Shown here one piece after another: positions 8,717-18,326 of a stretch of DNA of 64,000 nucleotides. The stretch is from Fuerstiella sp. (GTDB taxonomy: Bacteria > Planctomycetota > Planctomycetia > Planctomycetales > Planctomycetaceae). Location of the stretch: NCBI GenBank assembly GCA_022843805.1, contig JALHMY010000048.1:1-64000 (forward strand), in the 5' to 3' direction. The translations under genes and the position numbers were made by a program. Under the pieces are notes generated by a model that saw only the letters and a list, made by a program, of their open reading frames with translations, was not told the DNA's origin and ran no database searches. Numbering within the stretch: the first letter of the stretch is position 1; each line of letters starts with the position of its first letter.

Positions 8717-8973
8717 AGCTCGTCATGATCGGTGAGAAGATCACTCGAGCCGCCAGTGATCAGCGGCGTGGGCGGCCGTAGGGGAGACCGCTGATAACAG
8801 TGAGTGACTGGAAAAATGGTGGCCCGAAAAAAAGGTTCTGCGCGAAGTGAATCTTCAGAGTTGTTGGGGGATCGGCACGGGAATGGGCTGCGGGTCATCA
8901 CGAACCGCGGCCGTTTCGGTGTGGTTAATCGAGTGAGAGTTCGAGCTCAGCCACTATAAAGGCTTCGCAGAAT

Positions 8974-9024
8974 TTCATTGGCAGAAAAATTTCGTTGGCA
9001 GAAAAATTTCGTTGGCAGAAAAAT
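8974..9024. repeat. Three tandem 17-bp repeats with an inverted partner
   Basis: Units TTCATTGGCAGAAAAAT (8974-8990), TTCGTTGGCAGAAAAAT (8991-9007) and TTCGTTGGCAGAAAAAT (9008-9024) are head-to-tail. Related inverted sequence (TTTTTCTGCC, AATTTTTCTGCCAAAATTTT) lies at about 9129-9166, so the pair could form a large hairpin of about 190 bp. Confidence 0.8.
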
Positions 9025-9374
9025 TATCTGTTCAGAAACATCTCGAAGGATTGAAAGATCTGTTTGGCTGGGCGTTGCGTGGCATCCGCAGAGGAACGTG
9101 CCGGACGCTCCGTCAGAGTCTGCGATTCATTTTTCTGCCCTGAAATTTTTCTGCCAAAATTTTGTTCGCAGATCACCGATGCCGTTTTTCATTGCGTCTC
9201 CGCGTGAGAAGAAAATTCTGCGAAGAGACGCGATGACGCAAAGGCGCAGAGACGTAAAGGGGAGGGGCGAACTTCGACGCCTCTTAACATCGCAGGAGGC
9301 AAGGGCAGTCTCTGATCGGTGACAGGAATTGAAGGTTCTGCGCGAAACGAAGTGCGTGGATCGGAATCGTTTTT

Positions 9375-9545
9375 TAGACCACTAATGAACACTCATAAAC
9401 GCTCATGGTTTCTGAGGTCGAGCCGCGCTCGTCCCGAAGACCTCGTCGAGCAATAACAGCCTTAGTGTTCAATACGGATGATGCCATTGTTTGCCCACCT
9501 GTTTTTCATTGATGAGCGTTCATTAGCGTTCATCAGCGATTGAAA
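9375..9545. repeat. Inverted repeat pair based on ATGAACGCTAATGA-like units
   Basis: CACTAATGAACACTCATAAACGCTCATGG (key units ATGAACACTCA and AACGCTCATG) at about 9379-9408 is mirrored by TGATGAGCGTTCATTAGCG and GTTCATCAGCG at about 9514-9540. The two arms enclose about 110 bp. Such degenerate ATGAACGCT tracts are common intergenic elements of environmental bacteria; no coding function. Confidence 0.6.
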
Positions 9546-9979
9546 CTCATGTCTTCTCCCCGTTTTCTGTTTGGCTGACGCTTAGGTCCGGCCATGGAGA
9601 TCCCTCGCTGTTGCATTTGCTTCGTCCTGGGTCGCGCACTTCACTTCGCGCAGAACCCTAAAAAATTGAATCGAGTTGGCTCGTGATGCCTGCCAATTCA
9701 GAAGAATCTCTTCTTAATCACGAGTTTTAAGCGAAAATCCTCAGCATAATGAGTTGACATGTCGATAGCTCCCGATATATTCAGGAAGAACAATGTGGTG
9801 AGGGAAACGTGAAGGGGCTCGGAGCATGGCGCTGAATGGCCTTCATGCTACGATTAACAGACTGCCGGAGTACAGAGTCGTCAGGCTTCGTGTTCGATTC
9901 AAAGGAACTCGCAGGGAATGCGGCTTGGCCGGCGCTGGTGAGTCTCCCCGGTGAAGCTCAACTTTTGAGGAATCTGCTG

Positions 9980-11689
9980 ATGTCAAAGCCGTTTTGTCGT
10001 TCTTTGTGCTGTTACATTCTGATTAGCAGTATCCTGGTGCCAGGTCTGACCGCACAGGAAAAGAGTGTTCGTCCTGGAGTTAACGATTCCTTTCGGGACC
10101 CGGATCCGAAGCAGTTTACGGAACGATTTGAGATCGAGAGTCGCGAGGTCTTTGCGAAACGAAAGGAGATTCTCGAGGCGATACAGTTAAAGCCAGCGGA
10201 TACGGTGGCTGACATTGGCGCAGGCACCGGCCTGTTTACTCGGCTTTTCGCATCGAAACTCGGTCCTGAAGGTCGAGTGATCGCCGTGGATATCGCTCAG
10301 AAGTTTCTTGATCACATCGAGATCACAAGCCGTGATCAGAAGATTCGCAACGTGGAGACTCTGCTCTGTACGGACGACTCTACGGAACTGCCGCCGGAGT
10401 CAGTCGATGTGGCATTTATCTGCGATACATATCATCACTTTGAGTTTCCTCAAAAGACCATGGCATCGCTGTTGAAGGCACTGAAGCCGGGAGGTCGGCT
10501 GATACTGATTGACTTCAAACGAATTGAAGGAGAGAGCACCGAATGGACTTTGGGACACGTCCGAGCCGGGCAGGAAGTCTTTGAAGCAGAAATTAAGGAA
10601 GTGGGATTTCGCAGGGTTGACGAGATCAGGGGTCTGCTAAAAGAAAATTACATGGTGGTGTTTGAAGCCGACAAACAGCAGCAGGCTTCTGCCGATCAGG
10701 ATCAGAGTTTCCCGGGTCGAGGTCGCGGGCCTGGGCGCGGAATGGGAGCTGGGCGAGGAAGAGGACGTGGTCCGGATGCTGCGATGCGAGCTGACCAGGA
10801 TGTTTTTCATTTCCTGCTTGAGCAGCACGGTCTGATTCGTCGGCAGGTGAAGAATCTGGAAAATGGCGTTGAGACACTGACGGAGTCAGATAATGCAGAG
10901 GTGACGGCAAAGATTCAGGAACATGTCGCGGCGATGCATGGGCGAGTGAAATCCGGCCGTGGTTTACGATTCTGGGACGAGCTGTTTGTTGCTGTCTTCA
11001 AAAACCATGAGAAGATCGACATGGTGGTGGAGAACACGGAACATGGGGTCAAAGTGACAGAGACATCCGGTGATCCATACACGGTAAAGCTGATTCAGGC
11101 TCATGCCATAGTCGTCAGCAGGTTTGTGGAGCGAGGATTCGAAGAGGCTCATGAGCATCATGCGGCTCCCGTCGACGCGGCGGTACCGGTGAAAGCGTCG
11201 GGGGCAGCCGAGACCAGCCTCGTTTTTCCAATCATCAATGGGTACGGGGGAGTCGTTGCAATTGCGGATGCTGTTGAGCCACCGCGGGCAGGGATCAAAG
11301 TCGTTATGGATGTGACAGCGGAGTCGAAGAAGCCTGAAGAAGTTAACAAGGGGCTGGATCGTGCTGCCCGCCTCCTGAATCTTTACGGTGTGTCGGGACT
11401 TAAGGCGTCCGATGTTCAGATCACCGTAGTGCTTCACGGTGAAGCAACCAGGTCGGTGTTGTCAGATGCAGCCTGGGAATCCCGTTTACAGATGAAACAC
11501 AATCCGAATTTGCCGCTGATTCGTCTGTTGCAGGAAGCGGGTGCGGAAGTGATGGTCTGTGGGCAGGCACTCAGTTATAAGAAGATCGATCGTGATGAGG
11601 TTGCCTCTGATATCCCGGTTGCTGCAGCTGCGCTGACAGTGTTATTGCATCGACAGGCGGATGGATTTGCCTATGTGCCTGTGCCTTAA
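9980..11689 (+). CDS. Exported SAM methyltransferase / His-rich domain / DsrE-like fusion protein
   Basis: The ATG at 9980 starts a signal peptide (CRSLCCYILISSILVPGLTA); upstream in-frame codons to 9836 would bury it. The protein is about 569 residues with three modules. (1) Residues about 60-240: class I SAM methyltransferase with VADIGAGTGLFTRLF (motif I), VIAVDIAQKFLDHI, DVAFICDTYHHF and LKPGGRLILIDFKRI. (2) A Gly/Arg-rich linker (PGRGRGPGRGMGAGRGRGRG) then a His-rich domain, FHFLLEQHGLIRRQVKNLE to EEAHEHH, of unknown function. (3) Residues about 400-569: DsrE/DsrF-like domain (GIKVVMDVTAESKKPEEVN, ASDVQITVVLHGEATR, AGAEVMVCGQALSYKKI) with a Cys at the position often used by sulfur-carrier members. 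It stands 65 bp upstream of an RND adaptor gene on the same strand. Exported methyltransferase plus sulfur-relay type domain suggests handling of a sulfur, metalloid or toxic compound; this is inference. Confidence 0.75.
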   Translation: MSKPFCRSLCCYILISSILVPGLTAQEKSVRPGVNDSFRDPDPKQFTERFEIESREVFAKRKEILEAIQLKPADTVADIGAGTGLFTRLFASKLGPEGRVIAVDIAQKFLDHIEITSRDQKIRNVETLLCTDDSTELPPESVDVAFICDTYHHFEFPQKTMASLLKALKPGGRLILIDFKRIEGESTEWTLGHVRAGQEVFEAEIKEVGFRRVDEIRGLLKENYMVVFEADKQQQASADQDQSFPGRGRGPGRGMGAGRGRGRGPDAAMRADQDVFHFLLEQHGLIRRQVKNLENGVETLTESDNAEVTAKIQEHVAAMHGRVKSGRGLRFWDELFVAVFKNHEKIDMVVENTEHGVKVTETSGDPYTVKLIQAHAIVVSRFVERGFEEAHEHHAAPVDAAVPVKASGAAETSLVFPIINGYGGVVAIADAVEPPRAGIKVVMDVTAESKKPEEVNKGLDRAARLLNLYGVSGLKASDVQITVVLHGEATRSVLSDAAWESRLQMKHNPNLPLIRLLQEAGAEVMVCGQALSYKKIDRDEVASDIPVAAAALTVLLHRQADGFAYVPVP

Positions 11690-11754
11690 CGTTAATTTCG
11701 TCGGAGCTAATCGCTCAGATGCTTGTATCCGTGGTGTTCTCTGGAGGGTGGTGA

Positions 11755-12870
11755 ATGTCTGCTCCGCCAAAAGCTGCCGCAGCCTCATTGAATCGTCTCA
11801 GGTGGCTGCTGGGTGTCGTGATGACGGCAATCGTGGCTCTGATGCTTCTCGCTCTGGCGGGAGTGTTTCATCGCAAGGTTCCCTCTCAGGCGTCTGATTT
11901 ACAGTATCGATCAGCTGAAGGGCTCACGACGGTAGCTGTTCAACTGATTCGACGGCCCCGTTTCGAGACAGCTACAGGAACTGTAAAGCCAGTTTACGAA
12001 TCGGCTGTTGCGGCAAAGCTGCTGGCAAAAGTTCTGGAGATCAGTGTGACCGCCGGTCAGGCTGTCCTGAAGGACCAGGTTCTTGTGAAGCTGGACGACG
12101 CCGAACTGCAGGCTCGACTTAAGCAGGCTGAAGCCGGATTCACCAGTGCTCAGGTGCGCAGCGAGCAGACAAAAACGGAATTTGGGCGAGCGGAGCAGCT
12201 TCAGGCAAAAAAGGCGATTTCGCGAACAGAATTTGATGCAGCGCAATCAGCAATGAAGGGGGCCGCTGCGGACCTGGAACGAGCATCTCAGAGTGTCCGT
12301 GAATCTCAGGTGATGCTTGACTATGCAACGATCAGGTCGCCAATGTCGGGCGTCGTCATTGACAAGCGAGTCGAAGTCGGTGATACCGTCAGTCCCGGTC
12401 AGGTACTGCTGACTCTGTTTGATCCGACTCACATGCAGATGGTTGCCTCCGTGCGTGAATCACTGGCGCTGAAGCTCAAACCGGGCCAGTTGCTGTCGAC
12501 TCGCCTGGACGCTCTCGACTTTGAATGCGAAGCAACGATCAGTGAGGTGGTTCCTGAAGCCGATGTGGCCAGTCGATCGTTTACCGTGAAGGTTACGGGA
12601 CCATGTCCGCCCGGAGTCTACAGCGGTATGTTCGGACGTCTGATGCTTCCGCTGGAAGATGAAGAGATACTGGTGATTCCGGAAAACGCTGTTCAGAAAG
12701 TTGGTCAGCTGACGATGGTGGAGGTGGTGCAGGATAACGCAGTATTTCGTCGCAGTATTCGCCCAGGACGTAATCTGGGTTCCGATGTGGAAGTGTTATC
12801 AGGCCTTGTAGAAGGCGATCTGGTTGTCGTGAACCAGGCATCCCCCGGCAGTTCACCTGTGAGTCTTTAA
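11755..12870 (+). CDS. RND efflux system periplasmic adaptor (membrane fusion protein)
   Basis: A 371-residue protein with an SD (GGAGG, about 7 bases before the ATG) and an N-terminal membrane anchor (VVMTAIVALMLLALAGVF). It has the order expected of HlyD/AcrA adaptors: a biotinyl-lipoyl half (AKVLEISVTAGQAVLKDQ), an alpha-helical hairpin (QARLKQAEAGFTSAQVRSEQ to SQSVRESQ), the second lipoyl half (ATIRSPMSGVVIDKRVEVGD), a beta-barrel (MQMVASVRESLALKLKPG) and a membrane-proximal domain (VIPENAVQKVG, EVLSGLVEGDLVVV). It would link the RND permease encoded 21 bp downstream to an outer-membrane channel not seen in this window. Confidence 0.85.
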   Translation: MSAPPKAAAASLNRLRWLLGVVMTAIVALMLLALAGVFHRKVPSQASDLQYRSAEGLTTVAVQLIRRPRFETATGTVKPVYESAVAAKLLAKVLEISVTAGQAVLKDQVLVKLDDAELQARLKQAEAGFTSAQVRSEQTKTEFGRAEQLQAKKAISRTEFDAAQSAMKGAAADLERASQSVRESQVMLDYATIRSPMSGVVIDKRVEVGDTVSPGQVLLTLFDPTHMQMVASVRESLALKLKPGQLLSTRLDALDFECEATISEVVPEADVASRSFTVKVTGPCPPGVYSGMFGRLMLPLEDEEILVIPENAVQKVGQLTMVEVVQDNAVFRRSIRPGRNLGSDVEVLSGLVEGDLVVVNQASPGSSPVSL

Positions 12871-12891
12871 CAGCAACAGGGGTTTAGTGTC

Positions 12892-15800
12892 ATGACGACA
12901 ACTATCGACGCTGATTCTGATCAGGGTCCCTCCGATCCGCTGTCTCAAATCGTGCGGATTTTTCTGGAATCGAATCTGTCAGTCATTCTGATTGTATTTT
13001 CGGTGATTGTCGGCGTTGCCGCTCTGCTGATTACGCCACGGGAAGAAGATCCTCAGATCGTTGTACCGCTGGCCGATATCTACGTGAGTTTTCCTGGACA
13101 TTCGGCGGCCGAAGTTGAACAGCTGGTGTCGACGCCTCTTGAACGCATGCTGTATCAGATTGACGGCGTTGAATATGTATACAGCATGTCTCGTGAGAAC
13201 CAGGCGATCATAACGGTTCGGTTCTATGTTGGTCAGGACCGTGAACGCAGTCTGGTGAAGCTGTTCAGGAAGATTGAAGAAAACCAGGATCAGATTCCTC
13301 CCGGCGTTGCAGGCTGGGTGATGAAGCCGGTAGAGATTGATGATGTGCCGGTGACTACGCTGACACTGAAGAGTTCTGGCTACGATACGCATACCCTGCG
13401 TCGAATCGGTGAAGAAGTTGTGGAACGTCTGTCTGCTGTTCCACAGGTTTCAAGGGCTGAAGTGATCGGTGGTGAGCCTCGCACCATTCGTCTTAACATT
13501 GATCCCGAGCGTCTTCGGGGATACAGACTGAGTGTGCTGGAGGTTCACCGGGCGATTCGGGGAGCGAACGTATCGCTGCCAGCTGGTGAACTGACTTAGA
13601 TGGATCGGGTGGTCCGAGTCGAAGCGGCTGCCGCAATTGTGCGTCCGGAGCAGCTGAATGAGCTGGTCATTGGGGTCTCCAGCGGACATCCCGTGTTTCT
13701 GAAGGATGTTGCGGCAGTTGAAGATGCTCCTGCTGAGATTTCCAGCTATGTGCGACATGGATGGGGACCGGCCCGAAGATTCTCGCCTCACGCACACGAC
13801 CATTCAGAATCGGCCCAAACGTCTGTCACGGTTTCGCCGAAGGACGGTGAGACTGCAGAACCATCCGATTCCGCAGTAACCATCGCAATCTCCAAACAGA
13901 AGGGCGCCAATGCCGTCACGGTGGCGGAAGAGGTGATTCAGGCGGCCCGACAGCTGGAAGCAAATGTTCTGCCAGCTGGTGTTGAGTTGCTCGTCACACG
14001 AAACTATGGTTACACCGCCAACGAGAAGGTCAATGAGCTGGTTGAAGGGCTGGGAGTCGCGATCGTTATTGTAATTGCATTGCTCACAATGAGTCTCGGC
14101 TGGCGTGAAGCATTCATTGTGGCCGTGGCAGTACCCGTTGTATTTGGGTTAACACTGGCGGTGAATCTGCTGTTTGGATACACGATCAACCGTGTCACTC
14201 TGTTTGCACTGATCCTTTCGCTTGGCCTGCTGGTTGATGACCCGATTGTGGACGTCGAAAATATCGCTCGGCACTTTGAAGAAAAGAAAAAGGCAACTCG
14301 TCGAATCGTACTGGAGGCTGTGGCTGAGATTCGTCCGCCTCTGATTAGCGCAACTCTGGCAGTGATTGTCAGCTTTCTGCCGATGTTTTTTATCACCGGA
14401 ATGATGGGCCCGTATATGTCGCCCATGGCGCTGAATGTTCCGATTTCCATGCTGATGTCGATGCTGGTGGCTTTCACGATCACACCATGGCTTTGTTTTC
14501 ATATGCTCAAAGGAAAGGCGACCGCTCATCAGGCTCCTGAAACGTCTGACGGGATGGGAACATCTGACGGGATGGGAACTGTCAGGGCAGGTGAATCGAC
14601 TTCAGGTGCGGGATCGACGGTGCACGAGATCTACGATCCGGAGATTGTCAGGCAATCGTTTCTTTATCGTTTTTTTCGTCCCATTATGGTGCCGATGCTG
14701 AAGACTCGACTGCGAGCAGCCGGTTTTCTGATGCTGATGGCCGGGCTGACTCTGGCAACAGCCGGGCTCGCAGCCACTCGGTCTGTCCCGCTGAAAATGC
14801 TTCCGTTTGACAATAAGAACGAATTTTTGCTCGTACTTGATATGAATGAAGGGACGTCGCTGGAACGAACCAATGCGGTGGTTTCGGAGTTCGAGCGGGT
14901 GCTTACCACAGTTCCGGAAGTGACCGAATATATGAGCTATGTGGGTACCCCTGGCCCGATTGACTTCAACGGGCTGGTGAGGCACTACTATTTGCGACAC
15001 GGGTCACATCTTGCCGAAATTCGAGTCAATCTTGCAGGCAAAAAGAATCGCGAGCAGCAGAGTCATGCCATTACTCTTCGGCTTCGTGACCAGCTGACTG
15101 CGCTGGCTGAAAAGCATAACGCACTCATTCGCCTTGTGGAGCTGCCCCCGGGCCCGCCTGTCCTGTCGTCGGTGGTTGCTGAAGTCTATGGTCAGGCCGA
15201 TCACAGTTATAACGACCTGCTTAACAGTGCCGACAAAGTTGCCGATCGCCTGAAGGCAGAGCCTGGTCTTGTGGAGGTCGATGATATTCGTGAATTCACA
15301 ACAGACAAGCTGGTGTTTTTGACAGATCAGGAGAAAGCCGCGATTGCCGGGATTTCAGTCGCGGAGATAGCTGAGACTCTGAAAATGGCGCTGGGCGGGA
15401 CGGACGACGAACTCGTGCGACTCGAAGGCGAACGACATCCGCTGCGTATTAATCTTCGACTGCCGGAAGCCATTCGTTCCAGCAAACACGACCTAAGCCA
15501 GCTGCACATGAAATCGGCAAGCGGTGATCTGGTTGCACTGGCCGAGCTGGGATCGTGGGAGAACCGCCGTGTTGATCAGACAATTTATCACAAAAATCTT
15601 CGGCCTGTGGTCTACGTATTTGCGGAGTGCGCGGGACGTCCTCCTGCCGAGTGTATCGTTGATGTACAGGCCGATCAGGTTGATGCGGATGCGGAAGTTG
15701 TCGGCGGCGGATCGGGTGAGTCACGCGGTGCTCGGCCAGTGGAATCGCGGACGTATTTCAGGAATGGCAGTGGGATCGCATGGAGCGTTCCGGCAGGGAT

Positions 15801-16383
15801 TGACGTCGTATTCTCCGGGGAAGGCGAATGGAAAATTACGCTTGACGTCTTTCGTGATCTCGGCCTGGCTTTCGCAGCGGCAATGGTGATGATCTATATC
15901 ATTCTGGTTGCACAAACTGGTTCTTTCGCGTTGCCCATTGTCGTGATGATGGCGATTCCACTGACGATCACTGGTGTCATGCCAGGCTTCTGGCTGCTGA
16001 ATGCAATCAACGGAAGTGTCGTGGGAGGATATGCTGATCCAGTGTACTTTACGGCCACTGCAATGATTGGCATGATCGCACTGGCCGGAATCGTAACGCG
16101 TGATTCGATTATTTTGGTTGACTTTATCGAACTGGCGATTCGACATGGCCGACCGCTGTTTGATGCCATTCTGGAAAGCCGAGTGGTCAGGCTGCGTCCG
16201 ATCCTGCTGACCGCGGGTGCCGCGCTGCTTTCCAGCCTTCCGATTACGCTCGACCCAATCTTTTCGGGACTGGGCTGGTCTCTGATCTTTGGTCTGATCG
16301 CATCGACTGCGTTCACGCTGTTTGTCATTCCCGTTTCTTACTGGCTCTTAAAGGCAGAAAGAAAGCAGGAAAGAGTCTCCTAA
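12892..16383 (+). pseudogene. RND efflux permease split by an in-frame TAG
   Basis: Two frames in the same phase, 12892-13599 and 13600-16383, are separated only by a TAG at 13597-13599; joined they encode about 1163 residues, the usual RND (AcrB/HAE1-like) length. The first part has TM1 and the start of the porter domain, ending VSLPAGELT; the second starts MDRVVRVEAAAAIV, where homologues continue without break, usually with Gln at the stop position (CAG to TAG). The second part has the TM2-TM6 block with LGLLVDDPIVDVENIARHF (the charged TM4 motif), ISATLAVIVSFLPMFFITGM, the second porter domain and the second membrane block. TAG is followed directly by ATG with a GGTGA 9 bases upstream, so reinitiation is conceivable, but the product would lack TM1. 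An internal direct repeat encodes TSDGMGTSDGMGT. Cargo unknown; nearby genes suggest toxic compound export. Confidence 0.8.
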
Positions 16384-16475
16384 GGACCTCGAAAACAATA
16401 AGTGACCGCCATAGTCGCCTTTCGCTCCGCGAAAGAGCATTCTTTTGCGGAGCAAAAGGCGACACTGGGATGGAC
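16383..16475. mobile_element. MITE-like palindromic element, copy 1 (right end truncated)
   Basis: The element begins inside the TAA stop codon of the RND permease (TAAGGACC) and contains the central palindrome GTCGCCTTTCGCTCCGCGAAAG ... CTTTTGCGGAGCAAAAGGCGAC. After GACACT the match to the other copies stops, so the right terminal repeat (ATTGTCTGACAGCGCCT in copy 2) is lost. Same orientation as copy 2. Confidence 0.8.
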
Positions 16476-16479
16476 ATGG

Positions 16480-16920
16480 ATCGTTACTGCTGATTGCATT
16501 TGCCGTTGCTGATGATCGTAGTTTAGCCCGTGTGAGGCTTAGGGATGTTTCTGGACACGGTCTTCCTCCTGACTGGTTTCAGATAGCTTGTCGCTGCCGC
16601 AGCCAGCAACACGGACAACTTCTAATCCATCCACAGGTAAATGGTGCGCAAGACAAAGCAATCCGACAAGACCGGATTGCGATAAATGAAGAAATTGCCG
16701 CCCAGCAGCACTCGCCCTCAAATTGCTCGCTGGCTATGGACGTTTGGTCAGAGGCTGCATTGCCCGACAGGATTTTGAAGAATGTTGGGAGGGAATGTCG
16801 ATTCGGCAATGGTCCGATCGACAATCTGGTGATGTTTGGTGCCTGCACTGGATAAGTCGATCCCGCCAGCCGGACGGACGGCTCGGCGAAAAAAATGATT
16901 CACATATTGTTGAGGAAAAC
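16480..16920. other. Spacer without supported gene
   Basis: Open frames on both strands overlap here but none has domains or a plausible start. The SRPBCC gene frame is open back to 16723 but the start at 16921 is preferred. Confidence 0.4.
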
Positions 16921-17382
16921 ATGATGGTCCAATCAACTGGCACCGTGCGATTGCATCGCGTGTTCAAGACCACTCCCGAACGGCTCTACCGAGCTTTTGT
17001 AGACCCCGATGCAATGGCTCGCTGGCTGCCGCCGTATGGGTTCCTGGGAAAAGTTCATCAGATTGATGCGAAGGTTGGCGGTACATACTCAATGTCGTTT
17101 ACGAACTTCGGAACGGGACACAGCCATTCTTTCGGGGGCACGTTTAAAGAGTTGATTCCTGGAGAGCGAATCTGTATCGCTGACCGTTTCGATGACCCCG
17201 GTATGCCGGGCGAGATGATCAAGACCATTTCCCTTCGACCGGTCATCTGCGGCGTGGAACTCACCGTTGTACACGAAGGTATCCCGCAGGCCATTCCGGT
17301 TGAAATGTGTTATCTGGGATGGCAGGAATCGCTGGCACAACTTCAGCAACTGGTCGAACCGGAAATCCCCGGGGGAAGTTAA
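16921..17382 (+). CDS. SRPBCC (AHSA1-like) family protein
   Basis: About 153 residues starting MMVQSTGTVRLHRVF. It has the family order: VFKTTPERLYRAFVDPDAM (ligand-pocket helix), then RWLPPYGFLGKVHQIDAKVG, GGTFKELIPGERICIADRF, ELTVVHEGIP and the C-terminal helix YLGWQESLAQLQQLVEPE. This is the AHSA1 / START-like branch with a hydrophobic cavity, often annotated as activator of Hsp90 homologue or polyketide-cyclase-like; the ligand is unknown. The frame is open upstream to 16723, but the alignment of the family begins at the chosen start. No SD is obvious (GAGGAAAAC 10 bases upstream is a weak candidate). Confidence 0.75.
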   Translation: MMVQSTGTVRLHRVFKTTPERLYRAFVDPDAMARWLPPYGFLGKVHQIDAKVGGTYSMSFTNFGTGHSHSFGGTFKELIPGERICIADRFDDPGMPGEMIKTISLRPVICGVELTVVHEGIPQAIPVEMCYLGWQESLAQLQQLVEPEIPGGS

Positions 17383-17418
17383 GGGAATTTGAACGCTGAA
17401 GCAAGGCTGGTGTAGTAG

Positions 17419-18270
17419 CGGGATGCGGGAGCTATTGGGGCGGCGTTCTGTGCAACGCGCGGCGAGCCCTCCCCCGGCCTTCGGCCGACCCCTCCCACTC
17501 CGCTTCGCTTCGCGGGAGGGGAGGTTATAATTACCTCCTCTCCCGGCGAAGCTGGGGGAGGTCGATCGAGCGAAGCAAGATCGGGAGGGGGCTGGTGAAC
17601 ATCGGGGCGCGGGTGTTTTTGGTACGGCGTTGAGTACAACGCGCGGCGAGCCCTCCCCCGGCCTTCGGCCGACCCCTCCCACTCCGCTTCGCTGCGCGGC
17701 AGGGGAGGTTATAATTACCCCCTCTCCCGGCGAAGCCGGGGGAGGTCGATCGAGCGTCAGCAAGATCGGGAGGGGGCTGGTGAACAACGGGGCGCGGGTG
17801 TTTTTGGTACGGCGTTGAGTGCAACGCGCGGCGAGCCCTCCCCCGGCCTGACGGCCGACCCCTCCCACTCTGCTTCGCTTCGCGGGAGGGGAGGTTATAA
17901 TTACCTCCTCTCCCGGCGAAGCCGGGGGAGGTCGATCGAGCGATAGCAAGATCGGGAGGGGGCTGGTGAACATCGGGGCGCGGGTGTTTTTGGTACGGCG
18001 TTGAGTGCAACGCGCGGCGAGCCCTCCCCCGGCCTATCGGCCGACCCCTCCCACTTCGCTTTGCTGCGCGGGAGGGGGGGGGGTATAAATACCTACTCTC
18101 CCGGCGAAGCCGGGGGAGGTCGATCGAGCGTCAGCAAGATCGGGAGGGGGCTGGTGAACATCGGGGCGCGGGTGTTTTTGGTACGGCGTTGAGTGCAACG
18201 CGCGGCGAGCCCTCCCCCGGCCTATCGGCCGACCCCTCCCACTTCGCTTCGCTGCGTGGGAGGGGAGGGC
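17419..18270. repeat. Tandem array 1 of a ~185-bp GC-rich unit (about 4.5 copies)
   Basis: Units start with TGCAACGCGCGGCGAGCCC-like sequence at about 17451, 17635, 17820, 18006 and 18194 (spacing 184, 185, 186, 188 bp). Each has CCCTCCCCCGGCC then a variable slot, CGGCCGACCCCTCCC, a CGCTTCGC tract, GGCGAAGCCGGGGGAGG, AGCG then a second variable slot, CAAGATCGGGAGGGGG, and GTGTTTTTGGTACGGCG. Long minus-strand frames across the array (for example 17089-17973) repeat P, S and R with the unit and are artefacts. It lies between convergent genes. Confidence 0.9.
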
Positions 18271-18326
18271 TTGCGTCGTACGCTACTCTTCTTCCGGGCA
18301 GGCTGTGTCGTACGGCGATTTTGGCA

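Larger units (their letters stand above)
8717..9835. other. Repeat-rich intergenic region without genes
   Basis: About 1.1 kb with no supported gene. It contains the 17-bp tandem repeat, its inverted counterpart, the CGCAAAGGCGCAGAGACG tract (9237-9255), an inverted pair of ATGAACGCTCAT-like repeats, and dispersed copies of a GGTTCTGCGCGAAGTGA motif (about 8834, 9335 and, inverted, 9633-9657). It lies upstream of the methyltransferase/DsrE fusion gene and must contain its promoter. Confidence 0.6.

Noticed and set aside
17089-18010. Long minus-strand frames of 150-290 residues across the tandem array
   Set aside because: They repeat the same P/S/R-rich peptide with the array unit and contain no domain; the plus-strand frames here behave the same way. 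They are artefacts of the repeats and their GC bias.
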